From a virus: DNA of 22,426 bases. Where the stretch lies: positions 1-22,426 of the IMG/VR virus record IMGVR_UViG_3300006789_000193; one strand, given 5' to 3'. The notes below the pieces were generated by a model. The model had not been told where the DNA came from. It made no database searches and was given only the letters and a program-made list of their open reading frames with translations. Positions 5,492-13,773 of the stretch are shown in pieces (the stretch's first letter is position 1; each line of letters opens with the position of its first letter). A program made the translations under genes and the position numbers.

Positions 5492-5528
5492 CTCTTGTTA
5501 TAACAAGCAATATAAACCGGAGATATCT

Positions 5529-7217
5529 TTGAGTGATTATCTAAACTATATCACAGGTACCCACGCATTGTACGACAAGTACTATGCCGATTGGAGACTG
5601 TGTATCAATTCATACCATGGTGGGCCAGAATATAAAGATGCCCATTATCTAAGAGCATATCAAGTAGACTTTAACACCCCGAGTGAAATGGTTAACACAT
5701 ATGAAACAGCAGATGACGGTTCATATGTGGCAAAATTCAAAGCCAAAGTAGTACAGGGTTCCACGTACAACGAAACTGTGAGAGGCCAAAACAAATTGTC
5801 GGGCAGTTTCTATGAAGAAAAGTTAGACTCAGTGCCATGGTATAACTATGTTAAGTTAATCACTAACGAATACAACTCGATCTTATTCCGTAATCCACCA
5901 CAAAGAATGCTAGGTGAAAACGCAGATATGTCAGAGTTTATAGAAAATGTAGACGGTGAAGGCAATTCATTAAGTGAATTCATGAGTCAGGTAGATGTGC
6001 TCACTACTGTATATGGAGTTTTACATATTGGATGCTACAAGCCAGTTGGATCAGATATACCTAAATTCAAAATACATACACCTGAAGATGTAACAAATTG
6101 GAGTTATCAATATAATCCAGATGGCAGTTTAACATTAGACAGCATGGTAATTAGGGTTGAATATTCAGACTATCATAGTGTGTACAGAGTATTAACCAGA
6201 GATTATATCGATACCATATTTGTTAAAAATGATAGTTCAGATGATGATTATCTACCACCTGTACAATCAGATGATTTAGAAATGATAGAAGAAGGCACAT
6301 ATCGTATAAGGCAAGAAAATGAATTAGGTTACATACCAGTAACAACAGTATACCAAAATGTAAAAGTGTATAACAACGTTGGTTCAACAATTATTATGGA
6401 TGTTGCACAAATACAACGTAGTGTATACGGCGACAATGCTGAAATATATAGTGCTATCACATATGGTGCTCATCCTACACTCATAGTAGATGAAAACACC
6501 GACGCACTTAATGACGGTCAAGTAAACGCAGAGCCAGGTGGCATAGTGCGAGTGCAAGGTGGCCTAACAGGTGATCAACAAAATTATGTATATCAGTTTG
6601 CTTCACCTAGTCTAGATGCTATCACAGAAATACGTGATTTGATAGACAACAAAATAAACAAATTAACACAAATTGCTATGTTAAGATCAGAAGACTTAAT
6701 CAAAGCAAGTAACAGTGGCGAACAAATAGAAATATTCGACGATAAACTTGCCGCACTGATCCGTAAGAAAGCCACAAACTTAGAAAATACAGAAAGCAAA
6801 CTGTTTGATATCTATTTTGATTGGACAAACCAACAAAAGCCAGATGATTTCCGTGTAAGTTACAGCAGACAATACAACAAAAGAGCATTAGAGGCAGAAT
6901 TAAAAGAAATAGATGTTTTAATCAATGTTGTAAACAAATATGAAGAAATGTTTGGTAATGGTGACATAGAAGCACCAAGTTACAACACAGAAGCAGAAGC
7001 AATAGCAGAAGCAAATAGATTAGGAGGAACTGGCGCACACGAGCACGTTCAAGAAGATGGTAGTAGTATATACATGCCATTTGAAACACATGAATTATAT
7101 GAGGCGGCTATCGGACAGACAGCCTCGGAACCAGATTTTAAAAACAATATGCGAGACAAGATACACATGAGACTTGAAGAGTTAATGTCTAGTACATCAA
7201 CTAACAAAGGTCTCTAA
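5529..7217 (+). CDS. Portal protein
   Basis: The portal is the dodecameric ring at the capsid vertex through which DNA passes and to which the tail is joined. The 562-residue product has portal features: an N-terminal wing (VPWYNYVKLITNEYNSILFRNPPQ), a long stem helix region (DAITEIRDLIDNKINKLTQIA) and a helical clip/crown part (YNKRALEAELKEIDVLINVVNKYEEM). It lies directly upstream of scaffold and capsid genes. The frame is open from 5445, but that part contains the terminator and the GATAAATA box. The TTG at 5529, with GGAG 6 bp upstream, is therefore the likely start, and no in-frame ATG exists near it. Family placement (SPP1-like versus other portals) is not certain. Confidence 0.82.
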   Translation: MSDYLNYITGTHALYDKYYADWRLCINSYHGGPEYKDAHYLRAYQVDFNTPSEMVNTYETADDGSYVAKFKAKVVQGSTYNETVRGQNKLSGSFYEEKLDSVPWYNYVKLITNEYNSILFRNPPQRMLGENADMSEFIENVDGEGNSLSEFMSQVDVLTTVYGVLHIGCYKPVGSDIPKFKIHTPEDVTNWSYQYNPDGSLTLDSMVIRVEYSDYHSVYRVLTRDYIDTIFVKNDSSDDDYLPPVQSDDLEMIEEGTYRIRQENELGYIPVTTVYQNVKVYNNVGSTIIMDVAQIQRSVYGDNAEIYSAITYGAHPTLIVDENTDALNDGQVNAEPGGIVRVQGGLTGDQQNYVYQFASPSLDAITEIRDLIDNKINKLTQIAMLRSEDLIKASNSGEQIEIFDDKLAALIRKKATNLENTESKLFDIYFDWTNQQKPDDFRVSYSRQYNKRALEAELKEIDVLINVVNKYEEMFGNGDIEAPSYNTEAEAIAEANRLGGTGAHEHVQEDGSSIYMPFETHELYEAAIGQTASEPDFKNNMRDKIHMRLEELMSSTSTNKGL

Positions 7218-7260
7218 TATCTTGATAATACCCCAACTCAGGGACAATAGGAGATAAAAT

Positions 7261-8112
7261 ATGTCGGAAGGACAAAATATAGATACGCCAGTTGCAGGCG
7301 AAACCGTGCAACCAGTTAGTACTGATACTGAGGTAGTAAATGACCAAAAATCAGATGTAGTAGATACACCTAAAGCACCTAGTGTAGAGCACAAGGAAGG
7401 TAAAATGTTTGTTGACGGAGTAAGAGTTTATTCTAGAGACGACACTAACCGAATTGCCGCAAATGCCAAAAAGGATGTGGAAAGTAGAATACTAAGTGAT
7501 CTAGATGTTGATAGCATTGATCAAGTTAAGCAAGTAGTAACAGAACTGCGAAACGCATCTCCAGAGAATAATTCTCTAGACGTTGAAGCACTGAGAAGTG
7601 CTGTTCAAAAGAGGGAGGCAACAGTTGAAGAACTGAAAGCAGAACTCAGCAAAGTCAGAACAGACTATGCTGTAAAGGAGCATGTATCCTCCTTAAAGGA
7701 TAATATGCCTACTAGTTGGAAGCCAGAGCAAAAAGATGCTGTGGTAGACTTGATGAAAGCCAGAAACATGCTGTTAGTAGAAGGCGAGACGTTCGCAATC
7801 AAAAACGGTAATGATTATTTAACAGTAGATGGTGAAAAACCAGACTACAAGACTGCTGTAGAAGTAGTTGGTAAAAGTCTAGGCTTACCATTTGCCAAGA
7901 AAGGTGTAGATACATTTGACGCAGATAGAACACCGCAAAATGTTTCTAGCAATGCAGGAGTAAACGAAAGTAGACTAAGAACTGATAGAGAATATAATGC
8001 GGCTTATGTTCAAGTGCGAAACGCAAATAAGACTTTACCACGTGATCAAGTCACGGATGGTATGGTTAAAAAACACATGGAGAGAACAAGATCTTTTAGA
8101 TCAACTCTCTAG
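7261..8112 (+). CDS. Capsid scaffolding protein
   Basis: The scaffold guides capsid shell assembly and leaves before or during packaging. The 283-residue product has the usual build: an acidic, disordered N-terminus (1-45), a coiled-coil-like central region (about 80-150, with EALRSAVQKREATVEELKAE) and a basic C-terminus (MVKKHMERTRSFRSTL) of the kind that binds coat protein. It lies between portal and major capsid genes with an AGGAG ribosome site. I see no protease motif. Confidence 0.75.
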   Translation: MSEGQNIDTPVAGETVQPVSTDTEVVNDQKSDVVDTPKAPSVEHKEGKMFVDGVRVYSRDDTNRIAANAKKDVESRILSDLDVDSIDQVKQVVTELRNASPENNSLDVEALRSAVQKREATVEELKAELSKVRTDYAVKEHVSSLKDNMPTSWKPEQKDAVVDLMKARNMLLVEGETFAIKNGNDYLTVDGEKPDYKTAVEVVGKSLGLPFAKKGVDTFDADRTPQNVSSNAGVNESRLRTDREYNAAYVQVRNANKTLPRDQVTDGMVKKHMERTRSFRSTL

Positions 8113-8150
8113 ATATAATAATACATAATTAATTTAACAGGAGAAAAATT

Positions 8151-9116
8151 ATGGCAACAACAACAGGAACAGTTGCAGAGTTATATAGTAATGTGGTTGC
8201 AGATTTAATACCTTATTTTCAAAATGCAGTATTACTTCCAAACCCGGCTATTTTAGTTCACAACTATAACTTAGAAGGTGCAATCGGTAACCAAATGCAA
8301 ATACCGGTAACAAACAGTTGGCCAGCATCAAACAGTGAAATCTCAGACAATGAAGATATCATTAGTGGGTCAACAGCAGGTACGGATTTCGATCCTACAT
8401 CAGTTACTTTATCAGTAACAAAGAAAGGAGCAGGTACAACTGTTTCAGAAGAAGCATTAGAAGATGGTGGCATGGCTACTGTGTCTAACGCAGTCGTAAC
8501 AAGACTTTCAAGTTCAATTGCTCAATCAACTGACATCGAAGGTTTCAGAGTTGCACTATCAGGAGCAACTGCGGCATTAACAGACATCTCAGGCATCAAC
8601 GTACCAAACGATGGTTTTGCTAACACAGCCTTAACCACAGGTGATTTAGGTGTTGTAATGAGTGCTGAAGGACTAGCATACGCAAGTAAGAGAGAACCAG
8701 TTGTTAAAATGTTTAACGACGTTAAGAATGACGACCATCAAATGGTTGCCACAGTAAGAAACGGTTTTGCTCAGTTACGTAGAAGTGCTACTAACCCTAA
8801 CTTCATTAGATGTTTTGCTACTGAAAGTGGTGTTGGTTCATCAAATGCTAACTTAAACACAATTTCAAAATCAGTTGCTAACTTAAGAAGTGACAATGCG
8901 CCTACAACAGGTGGATTCTACTGGGCATTTATTAACCCAGCACAAGAACTTGCTTTAGCACAAGAACTTAATGGTGTTGGAGCATCAAGTGGATCAATCG
9001 GTTCAGTTGCTCAAGACTTAGCAAATGATGCCTTGTTACAAGGTTTAATCACGCAGGCAATTGGTTGCCAATTTGTTAGAAGTAATAACCTTCCAGAAGG
9101 CCTATTAACGGCGTAA
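8151..9116 (+). CDS. Major capsid protein
   Basis: This is the shell-forming protein, made in the highest amounts. The 321-residue product has a strand-rich N-terminal region (QMQIPVTNSW, then DFDPTSVTLSVTKKGAGTTVSEEAL) and a helical middle (VVTRLSSSIAQSTDIEGFR), as in HK97-fold coat proteins. It follows the scaffold gene and has a strong ribosome site (CAGGAGAAAAATTATG). Codons are more uniform than in neighbouring genes, as expected for high expression. The exact coat subfamily cannot be settled without a search. Confidence 0.82.
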   Translation: MATTTGTVAELYSNVVADLIPYFQNAVLLPNPAILVHNYNLEGAIGNQMQIPVTNSWPASNSEISDNEDIISGSTAGTDFDPTSVTLSVTKKGAGTTVSEEALEDGGMATVSNAVVTRLSSSIAQSTDIEGFRVALSGATAALTDISGINVPNDGFANTALTTGDLGVVMSAEGLAYASKREPVVKMFNDVKNDDHQMVATVRNGFAQLRRSATNPNFIRCFATESGVGSSNANLNTISKSVANLRSDNAPTTGGFYWAFINPAQELALAQELNGVGASSGSIGSVAQDLANDALLQGLITQAIGCQFVRSNNLPEGLLTA

Positions 9117-9128
9117 GGGAGTAAGATT

Positions 9129-9692
9129 ATGGCATTTATAACAGATGGAGCAGGAAACGTAATTAGTTACGCAGAAGCATTAGACATAAAGGACAAAGAT
9201 CAACGTATCTTTGAGGCCAATGAGGTCAACTTTACTGATGTTCCTGACACACCTGGAAGCCTAGATAATTACTTAGAGGATTTGGCACAGAAGGCAACTA
9301 ACAGGATCAATGAAAAGATCCGTGCTAGTGCTAGATGGAGAGAATACCTCGGATATGCTGGTGGGGGATATGATTCTATAGATGATATACCCCCTATCAA
9401 CATGAACTTGATTGTAGGTAGAAAATCAGATATAACTGATATGTGTAGTTACTATACTTTAAAGGAATATTTGCTACCTAAGATTGCAGACTTTGGTAAC
9501 CCTGAATCAGCAGAAGTACAAAAGATTGAGTACTATGCCGGTAAGTTCGATGATTTATTCAGAGAACTAATGGACATACTTGATTGGTATGATGCTGATA
9601 ATGATGGTTCTGTTCAAGCCAATGAAAAAATGGTTAAATTCAGGCCTAACAGGCGTACTAGAGGCAGAAGCAATATAAGTAGAGTAAGATAA
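9129..9692 (+). CDS. Head-tail adaptor with an EF-hand-type calcium loop
   Basis: The position just after the capsid gene and the helical 187-residue product fit a head completion/adaptor protein that docks under the portal. Residues 155-166 read DADNDGSVQANE, which matches the canonical EF-hand loop DxDxDGxxxxxE at every ligand position (1, 3, 5, 12, with Gly at 6 and Val at 8). The preceding LFRELMDILDWY forms an entering helix. The exit helix is short and the C-terminus very basic (RPNRRTRGRSNISRVR), perhaps touching DNA. Its stop overlaps the next start (TAATG). Confidence 0.65.
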   Translation: MAFITDGAGNVISYAEALDIKDKDQRIFEANEVNFTDVPDTPGSLDNYLEDLAQKATNRINEKIRASARWREYLGYAGGGYDSIDDIPPINMNLIVGRKSDITDMCSYYTLKEYLLPKIADFGNPESAEVQKIEYYAGKFDDLFRELMDILDWYDADNDGSVQANEKMVKFRPNRRTRGRSNISRVR

Positions 9693-10084
9693 TGGCATTC
9701 AGAGATACACTGATCGCAGACTTAACAACTACACTTAATGGCAGTAATGTGTCAGTTAGTGCAGAATTACCGTTTGAACAAAGTGGTGATGTTAGGTTGG
9801 ATATAAAGAATAAAAAAACTTTGTATATTGATCAGGACAACGTCAGCAAAGAAGTATTGTATAATACACTTGATGGTGATGTGTATCAAACACTGACTAG
9901 TGTAACTGGATATCTCACAGTAGATGCTAAAAATCAGCCAGGCGACATTGATACTATTACAAATAGTATACGTGAAGCAAGGTTACAAATAACTGGTCCA
10001 TATTCAAAAGAATGTGCGACCGAAACCGAAATCACTACAGACTACATAACGTACACGTTTGATTTCGAGTTTATAACTGTATAA
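9692..10084 (+). CDS. Tail terminator / tail completion protein
   Basis: The 130-residue product has strands and helices resembling small joining proteins (gpU or minor tail type) that cap the tail tube before head attachment. No diagnostic motif is seen; the call rests on size and on position between adaptor and tail tube. The start overlaps the previous stop (TAATG), so synthesis is coupled to the adaptor. Confidence 0.55.
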   Translation: MAFRDTLIADLTTTLNGSNVSVSAELPFEQSGDVRLDIKNKKTLYIDQDNVSKEVLYNTLDGDVYQTLTSVTGYLTVDAKNQPGDIDTITNSIREARLQITGPYSKECATETEITTDYITYTFDFEFITV

Positions 10085-10100
10085 CAAATAGGAGAAACTA

Positions 10101-10583
10101 ATGGGCGTAATAAACGTAACAGCAGGTTCGCAGGCAATTTTGACATTAGGTAACACTGAAGCATTGAGTCTACCAGGGGCAACTAATGCCATGGTAGTAC
10201 CTTTAATGCAAGACGTTTCTGTTAACGCATCACCTGGAACAGTTAGATATTCAACTTTGGATTCTAGTAGTTCTAGTGCGTTTACAACAGTAAATGAAAA
10301 CAGCATTTCAGGAAACATGCTTATAGACGAAGCAACTTTCTTTGGTCTGGCAGTAGCAGGAGGTCTTAACCTCACAGCAGATTCAGGTCTATTCGATACT
10401 AGTAAGAATAAAACAGAAACATTCTTTACTATCGCATTTGAAGGTGCAGACTCAGGTGATTATTATATTAAAGGTAAAGGCTTTATCGGTGGAATAGCCG
10501 CATCGGCATCCATTGATCAAGCAGTATGGATTTCACCATTAGAAATTACCGTTAATGGCGAATTGAGCAAAGCAACCGTATAA
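10101..10583 (+). CDS. Major tail tube protein
   Basis: Rings of this protein stack to form the tail tube. The 160-residue product is beta-rich with Ser/Thr/Gly-rich loops and a closing strand (AVWISPLEITVNGELSKATV), typical of tail tube proteins. It precedes the tail assembly chaperones as in lambda-like gene order. A strong AGGAG ribosome site and a hairpin directly behind the gene suggest high output relative to downstream genes. Confidence 0.75.
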   Translation: MGVINVTAGSQAILTLGNTEALSLPGATNAMVVPLMQDVSVNASPGTVRYSTLDSSSSSAFTTVNENSISGNMLIDEATFFGLAVAGGLNLTADSGLFDTSKNKTETFFTIAFEGADSGDYYIKGKGFIGGIAASASIDQAVWISPLEITVNGELSKATV

Positions 10584-10628
10584 GTTAAAATAACTTACAT
10601 ATATAACACCCTCAATAGTGGGGGTGTT
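10581..10628 (+). terminator. Tandem hairpins after the tail tube gene (attenuator)
   Basis: TAAGTTA/TAACTTA (10581-10597, loop AAA) begins at the stop codon. A second hairpin AACACCCTCA/TGGGGGTGTT (10605-10628, loop ATAG) has ten pairs with one T-G wobble and is followed by GTATTAT. With no real T-run it is more likely a partial terminator or mRNA 3'-end stabiliser, which would raise tail tube output over the chaperones. Confidence 0.55.
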
Positions 10629-10646
10629 GTATTATAGGAGAAAGAT

Positions 10647-10886
10647 ATGGAACATAAATTTATGAGAAACTTTCATGATGGCGTATGGCAAGGTCGTGAA
10701 GATCGTGTTATCGTTGTACATGGTGTAGAACATGATATGGACGAATATGCTAAAGAACATGGTATAGTATTACCAGATAGCAAGGGCAGTAAAAAGCCTA
10801 AAAAAGAAATAAATATAGATGTAGAGGACAAAGGATATGGAGATATGGAACGACAAGAGTCCACAGGAGATACTGACGTCGATTGA
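10647..10886 (+). CDS. Small charged protein between tail tube and chaperones
   Basis: The 79-residue product has a folded-looking N-terminus (FHDGVWQGREDRVIVVHGVEHDMDEYAKEHGI) and a disordered, highly charged C-terminus (KGSKKPKKEINIDVEDKG). A strong AGGAG site precedes the ATG. The last 50 bp overlap the next small gene in another frame. The function is unknown; position suggests a tail accessory role. Confidence 0.55.
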   Translation: MEHKFMRNFHDGVWQGREDRVIVVHGVEHDMDEYAKEHGIVLPDSKGSKKPKKEINIDVEDKGYGDMERQESTGDTDVD

Positions 10887-11013
10887 GGCAGAAGTAGCCA
10901 AGGCTCAACACGAAATTAGATGTGCAACTAGAGATATACAAAAAGCACAAAACAGAATAGCATTTACAATAAGTGCTATACATAATTTAAAAGATAGAGA
11001 TTTAAAGGAGTAA
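10837..11013 (+). CDS. 58-residue coiled-coil protein
   Basis: From ATG at 10837 to TAA at 11011-11013 the frame encodes MEIWNDKSPQ followed by a long continuous helix (about 11-55) with heptad-like hydrophobic spacing (ILTSIEAEVAKAQHEIRCAT, IQKAQNRIAFTISAIHNL). It fills the gap between two other genes, and its last codons contain the AAGGAG ribosome site of the chaperone gene. That supports real translation. The function is unknown. Confidence 0.6.
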   Translation: MEIWNDKSPQEILTSIEAEVAKAQHEIRCATRDIQKAQNRIAFTISAIHNLKDRDLKE

Positions 11014-11016
11014 GAT

Positions 11017-11313
11017 ATGAAATTAAAAGAACTCGCAACACAACCAAAACTAATCAAAGTATCTATAGACGACGAAACCTTACTAGAAAAGTACGGTGAA
11101 GCAGTAGACTTTTGGATGTATGATCGCATGCCATTAGATAGATACACAAAGTTAGCAGGCATAAAAACAGATGACTTCACAAGCATGATTGACTTAGTAA
11201 AAGAAATAGTACTTGATGAAGACGGCGTGCCAGTAATGGATGAAAAACATGTGTTGCCAACAGATTTATTAAATGCGGCTATGGTAAAAGTAGTCGACAT
11301 TGTGGGAAAGTAG
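11017..11313 (+). CDS. Tail assembly chaperone, short form (G-like)
   Basis: The 98-residue product sits in the position of lambda G, upstream of the tape measure. It is acidic and helical (LLEKYGEAVDFWMYDRMPLDRY; MIDLVKEIVLDEDG). These chaperones coat the tape measure and recruit tail tube subunits. The last codons read GTG GGA AAG TAG TAA and contain the lambda slippery heptamer GGGAAAG (11304-11310) in the correct phase. This predicts a -1 frameshifted longer form. An AAGGAG ribosome site lies 6 bp upstream. Confidence 0.75.
   Translation: MKLKELATQPKLIKVSIDDETLLEKYGEAVDFWMYDRMPLDRYTKLAGIKTDDFTSMIDLVKEIVLDEDGVPVMDEKHVLPTDLLNAAMVKVVDIVGK
11304..11310 (+). promoter_or_regulatory. Programmed -1 frameshift site GGGAAAG
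   Basis: The heptamer G GGA AAG is in the zero frame of the G-like gene, immediately before its TAG. The -1 frame is open from here to 11555. This is the same heptamer used by lambda G-GT. A 7-bp stem (11332-11338 with 11347-11353) lies 21 bases downstream, rather far to be a classic stimulator. Confidence 0.8.
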
Positions 11314-11351
11314 TAACCCAGAGATACACTGATAGAGACCCCATTTTTTCT

Positions 11352-11555
11352 ATGATGTTAGTTATAGATACCATGGCACAAAAATATGGAATGCTACCTT
11401 ACCAAGTGATAGAACAAGCCAATACAGGAGATCTACAAATACATATAGCAGTAGAAAAGTATAGGCAAATAAAGAATAATCCTGATAGAGATTTAAATCA
11501 AGAATATTCACAAGAAGAGTTACAAGATATATGGCAAAAATCAAAGTCACAGTAG
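11352..11555 (+). CDS. Tail assembly chaperone, frameshifted T domain
   Basis: This frame has an ATG at 11352 but no ribosome site before it, and the frame is open back to the heptamer at 11304. It is therefore best read as the C-terminal part of a fusion made by -1 slippage: about 179 residues from 11017 to 11555. The segment between (VVTQRYTDRDPIFS) joins the two parts. The domain (ML...YGMLPYQVIEQANTGDL...YRQIKN) is typical of a short T domain, which binds tail tube protein in lambda. Confidence 0.72.
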   Translation: MMLVIDTMAQKYGMLPYQVIEQANTGDLQIHIAVEKYRQIKNNPDRDLNQEYSQEELQDIWQKSKSQ

Positions 11556-11884
11556 ATGATGATGCTTTTAACAAGCAATTAAGAGACATAAAAACTTATG
11601 TCGATGAAACCTTGGTTAAAGAAATGGTCAAAGAATATCGAAAGCAAACACCTATAGATGGTGGTAATGCAAGGCGTAAAACAATTCGCAAACGTAATTC
11701 AGTAATTGGTGATTATGCATACGCAGGAGTACTAGATCAAGGATTATATCCTAATCCTCCTGCAAACGGCACTGGTAAAACTAGAAGTGGTTACAGCACA
11801 CAGGCACCTAAAGGCATGGCTGAACCAACAATAAAACATATAGAAGATGAACTAGATAAGTTCATTAAACGGAGTAACAAATAA
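11531..11884 (+). CDS. HK97 gp10-like tail completion protein
   Basis: The 117-residue product contains TPIDGGNARR (40-49), close to the TPxDTGxLR signature of HK97 gp10-like minor tail/tail completion proteins, followed by a basic region and GVLDQGLYPNPPANGTG. Such proteins act at the tail-head joining end. Usually the gene precedes the tail tube; here it lies between the chaperones and the tape measure. It overlaps the chaperone frame by 25 bp and the tape measure start by 1 bp (TAATG). Confidence 0.6.
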   Translation: MAKIKVTVDDDAFNKQLRDIKTYVDETLVKEMVKEYRKQTPIDGGNARRKTIRKRNSVIGDYAYAGVLDQGLYPNPPANGTGKTRSGYSTQAPKGMAEPTIKHIEDELDKFIKRSNK

Positions 11885-13773
11885 TGGCAGAAATCAAAAC
11901 TAAACTGACCCTAGACAATAGTCAGTTTAACAGAAATGCTAAAGAAAGTACTAGATTAACATCTGGTCTAAAAGCAGGCCTTAATGGATTAGGCAATGCG
12001 GCTAAGTTTGCGGCAGTAACAGTAACAGCCGCCACAACTGCATTAACATTCCTTGTTGCTAGAAGTGTCCAAACAATTGATCGTCTGGGTAAAGTAAGTA
12101 AAACAACAGGTTTTGCCGCAGAAACATTACAAAAATTCCAATTTGCCGCAGAACAAAGTGGTGTTAGTGCGGATCAAGCCGCAGTAGCATTAAGACGTTT
12201 CAGTAGAAGATTTGGTGAAGCCGCAAAAGGCACAGGTGAGTTATTACCTGCACTAAAAAGGTTAGGTATAGAAACAAGAAACGTCGATGGTCAAGTTAAA
12301 AGTGCTGAAGAAATACTATTTGAATTTGCAGATGGTATTAAGAATGCCAAGAATGAATCAGACGCACTTAGTTTAGCCTTTAAGGCGTTTGACAGTGAAG
12401 GTGCAGAATTAGTAGAAACATTAAGAGATGGTAGTGATGGATTAAGAGCATTCTTCGATGAAGCAGAAGCATTAGGCTTTATATTATCAACAAACAGCAT
12501 ATCAGGTGTAGAAGCATTTGCTGATGAATTTAATCGATTACAAGCAATTGTAGGTGGTTTAATTAACCAATTTACAGCCGCACTTGCACCTACATTAGAA
12601 GCAGTAACAAGAAAATTTAGAGGCTTTATTCAACAACAAATTAAAGCCGCAGGTGGTTTAGAAGAGTTTGGTGCATTTTTAAAAGACAAATTTATTGACA
12701 TATTATCAACAGTTATATTAGCATTAGAGGGTGTATTCAACACTTTAGTTGATATTGGTAATGCTATTGTTAATGTTATTCGATTATTTGGATCATTATT
12801 TGGTGTTGAGTTGTTTCCTTCATTAGCCAAAGAAGGCGAAGAATTAGTTAGTATATTTGATTTATTTGACAAATTAAAAGGTATGGGGGGAATAATAGAT
12901 ACAGTAATGCTTCCTCCGGCATTAGTTGCACTTATAAATTTTGCAAAAGAGGCAGGCCCAGAGTTATTATCTTTACAAGGCAGTCTAGAGTCTATAGGAG
13001 AAGGAAAGTTATTTAAGAAATCAACTAGTGGCCAAAGTCTAGTTGATCTATTATTAGGTACCAAAGAAGATGCCAAGAACAAAGTTGAAGACATAATAGA
13101 AGAAATAGTTGTTGTAGGTGAAAAAATACCTAAATCACTAGGTGATCGAGTACTCGACGCATTATTTGGCGTTAATAGAGTTGATGAATTCTTTATAGCA
13201 TATGAAAATACTGGTGCTAAAACATTAGAAAAACTAGGTGCTATAGCACAATTAGTATTTGGCGATGAATTGATGAATAAGATCAAAGATGCATTTGCTA
13301 ACAGTGATGTGGGTGACTTTACTAAGACACTGGCAGATGGCATGGTCAAATCAGCACAGATGTTTGAAGATGCCTTAGCAGAAGCATTTGTTAATGGTAA
13401 AGCAGACTTCAGTGACCTAGCAGACTTTATAAAGATAACACTAGCAAAAGCATTTATACAAAAAACAATAACAGGACCATTGATGATGTTATTTGGCTTA
13501 GCAGGTGGTGGACCAGCAAAAGCAGGACAACCATACATAGTTGGTGAAGAAGGACCAGAACTGTTTATACCTAAAAACTCAGGTACAGTTATACCTAATG
13601 ATATCACAGAGTCATTAGCAGGTGGGCCAGGTATTGGGGGTGGTGGTACAAGTGTCACATATAACATACAAGCCGTAGACGCACCAAGTTTCCAACAGTT
13701 AGTAGCAAGTGATCCACAGTTTATATATGCTGTAACCCAAGCAGGTGCTAGAACAATACCAGGGAGTAGATAA
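11884..13773 (+). CDS. Tail tape measure protein
   Basis: It sets tail length and is ejected ahead of the DNA. The 629-residue product has an N-terminal core helical domain (FQFAAEQSGVSADQAAVALR near 80-105) and hydrophobic segments at about 37-58 (FAAVTVTAATTALTFLVA) and about 268-305 (LSTVILALEGVFNTLVDIGN and onward). The Gly-rich C-terminus has the tape-measure signature YIVGEEGPELFIPKNSGTVI. At about 0.15 nm per residue the tail would be near 94 nm. No peptidase or lysozyme motif is visible. Start and stop overlap both neighbours (TAATG), so translation is coupled. Confidence 0.9.
   Translation: MAEIKTKLTLDNSQFNRNAKESTRLTSGLKAGLNGLGNAAKFAAVTVTAATTALTFLVARSVQTIDRLGKVSKTTGFAAETLQKFQFAAEQSGVSADQAAVALRRFSRRFGEAAKGTGELLPALKRLGIETRNVDGQVKSAEEILFEFADGIKNAKNESDALSLAFKAFDSEGAELVETLRDGSDGLRAFFDEAEALGFILSTNSISGVEAFADEFNRLQAIVGGLINQFTAALAPTLEAVTRKFRGFIQQQIKAAGGLEEFGAFLKDKFIDILSTVILALEGVFNTLVDIGNAIVNVIRLFGSLFGVELFPSLAKEGEELVSIFDLFDKLKGMGGIIDTVMLPPALVALINFAKEAGPELLSLQGSLESIGEGKLFKKSTSGQSLVDLLLGTKEDAKNKVEDIIEEIVVVGEKIPKSLGDRVLDALFGVNRVDEFFIAYENTGAKTLEKLGAIAQLVFGDELMNKIKDAFANSDVGDFTKTLADGMVKSAQMFEDALAEAFVNGKADFSDLADFIKITLAKAFIQKTITGPLMMLFGLAGGGPAKAGQPYIVGEEGPELFIPKNSGTVIPNDITESLAGGPGIGGGGTSVTYNIQAVDAPSFQQLVASDPQFIYAVTQAGARTIPGSR

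Noticed and set aside
5445-5528. N-terminal extension of the portal frame from a TTG at 5445
   Set aside because: This stretch contains the CCCCC/GGGGG terminator and the GATAAATA box, and the TTG at 5529 has a proper ribosome site.
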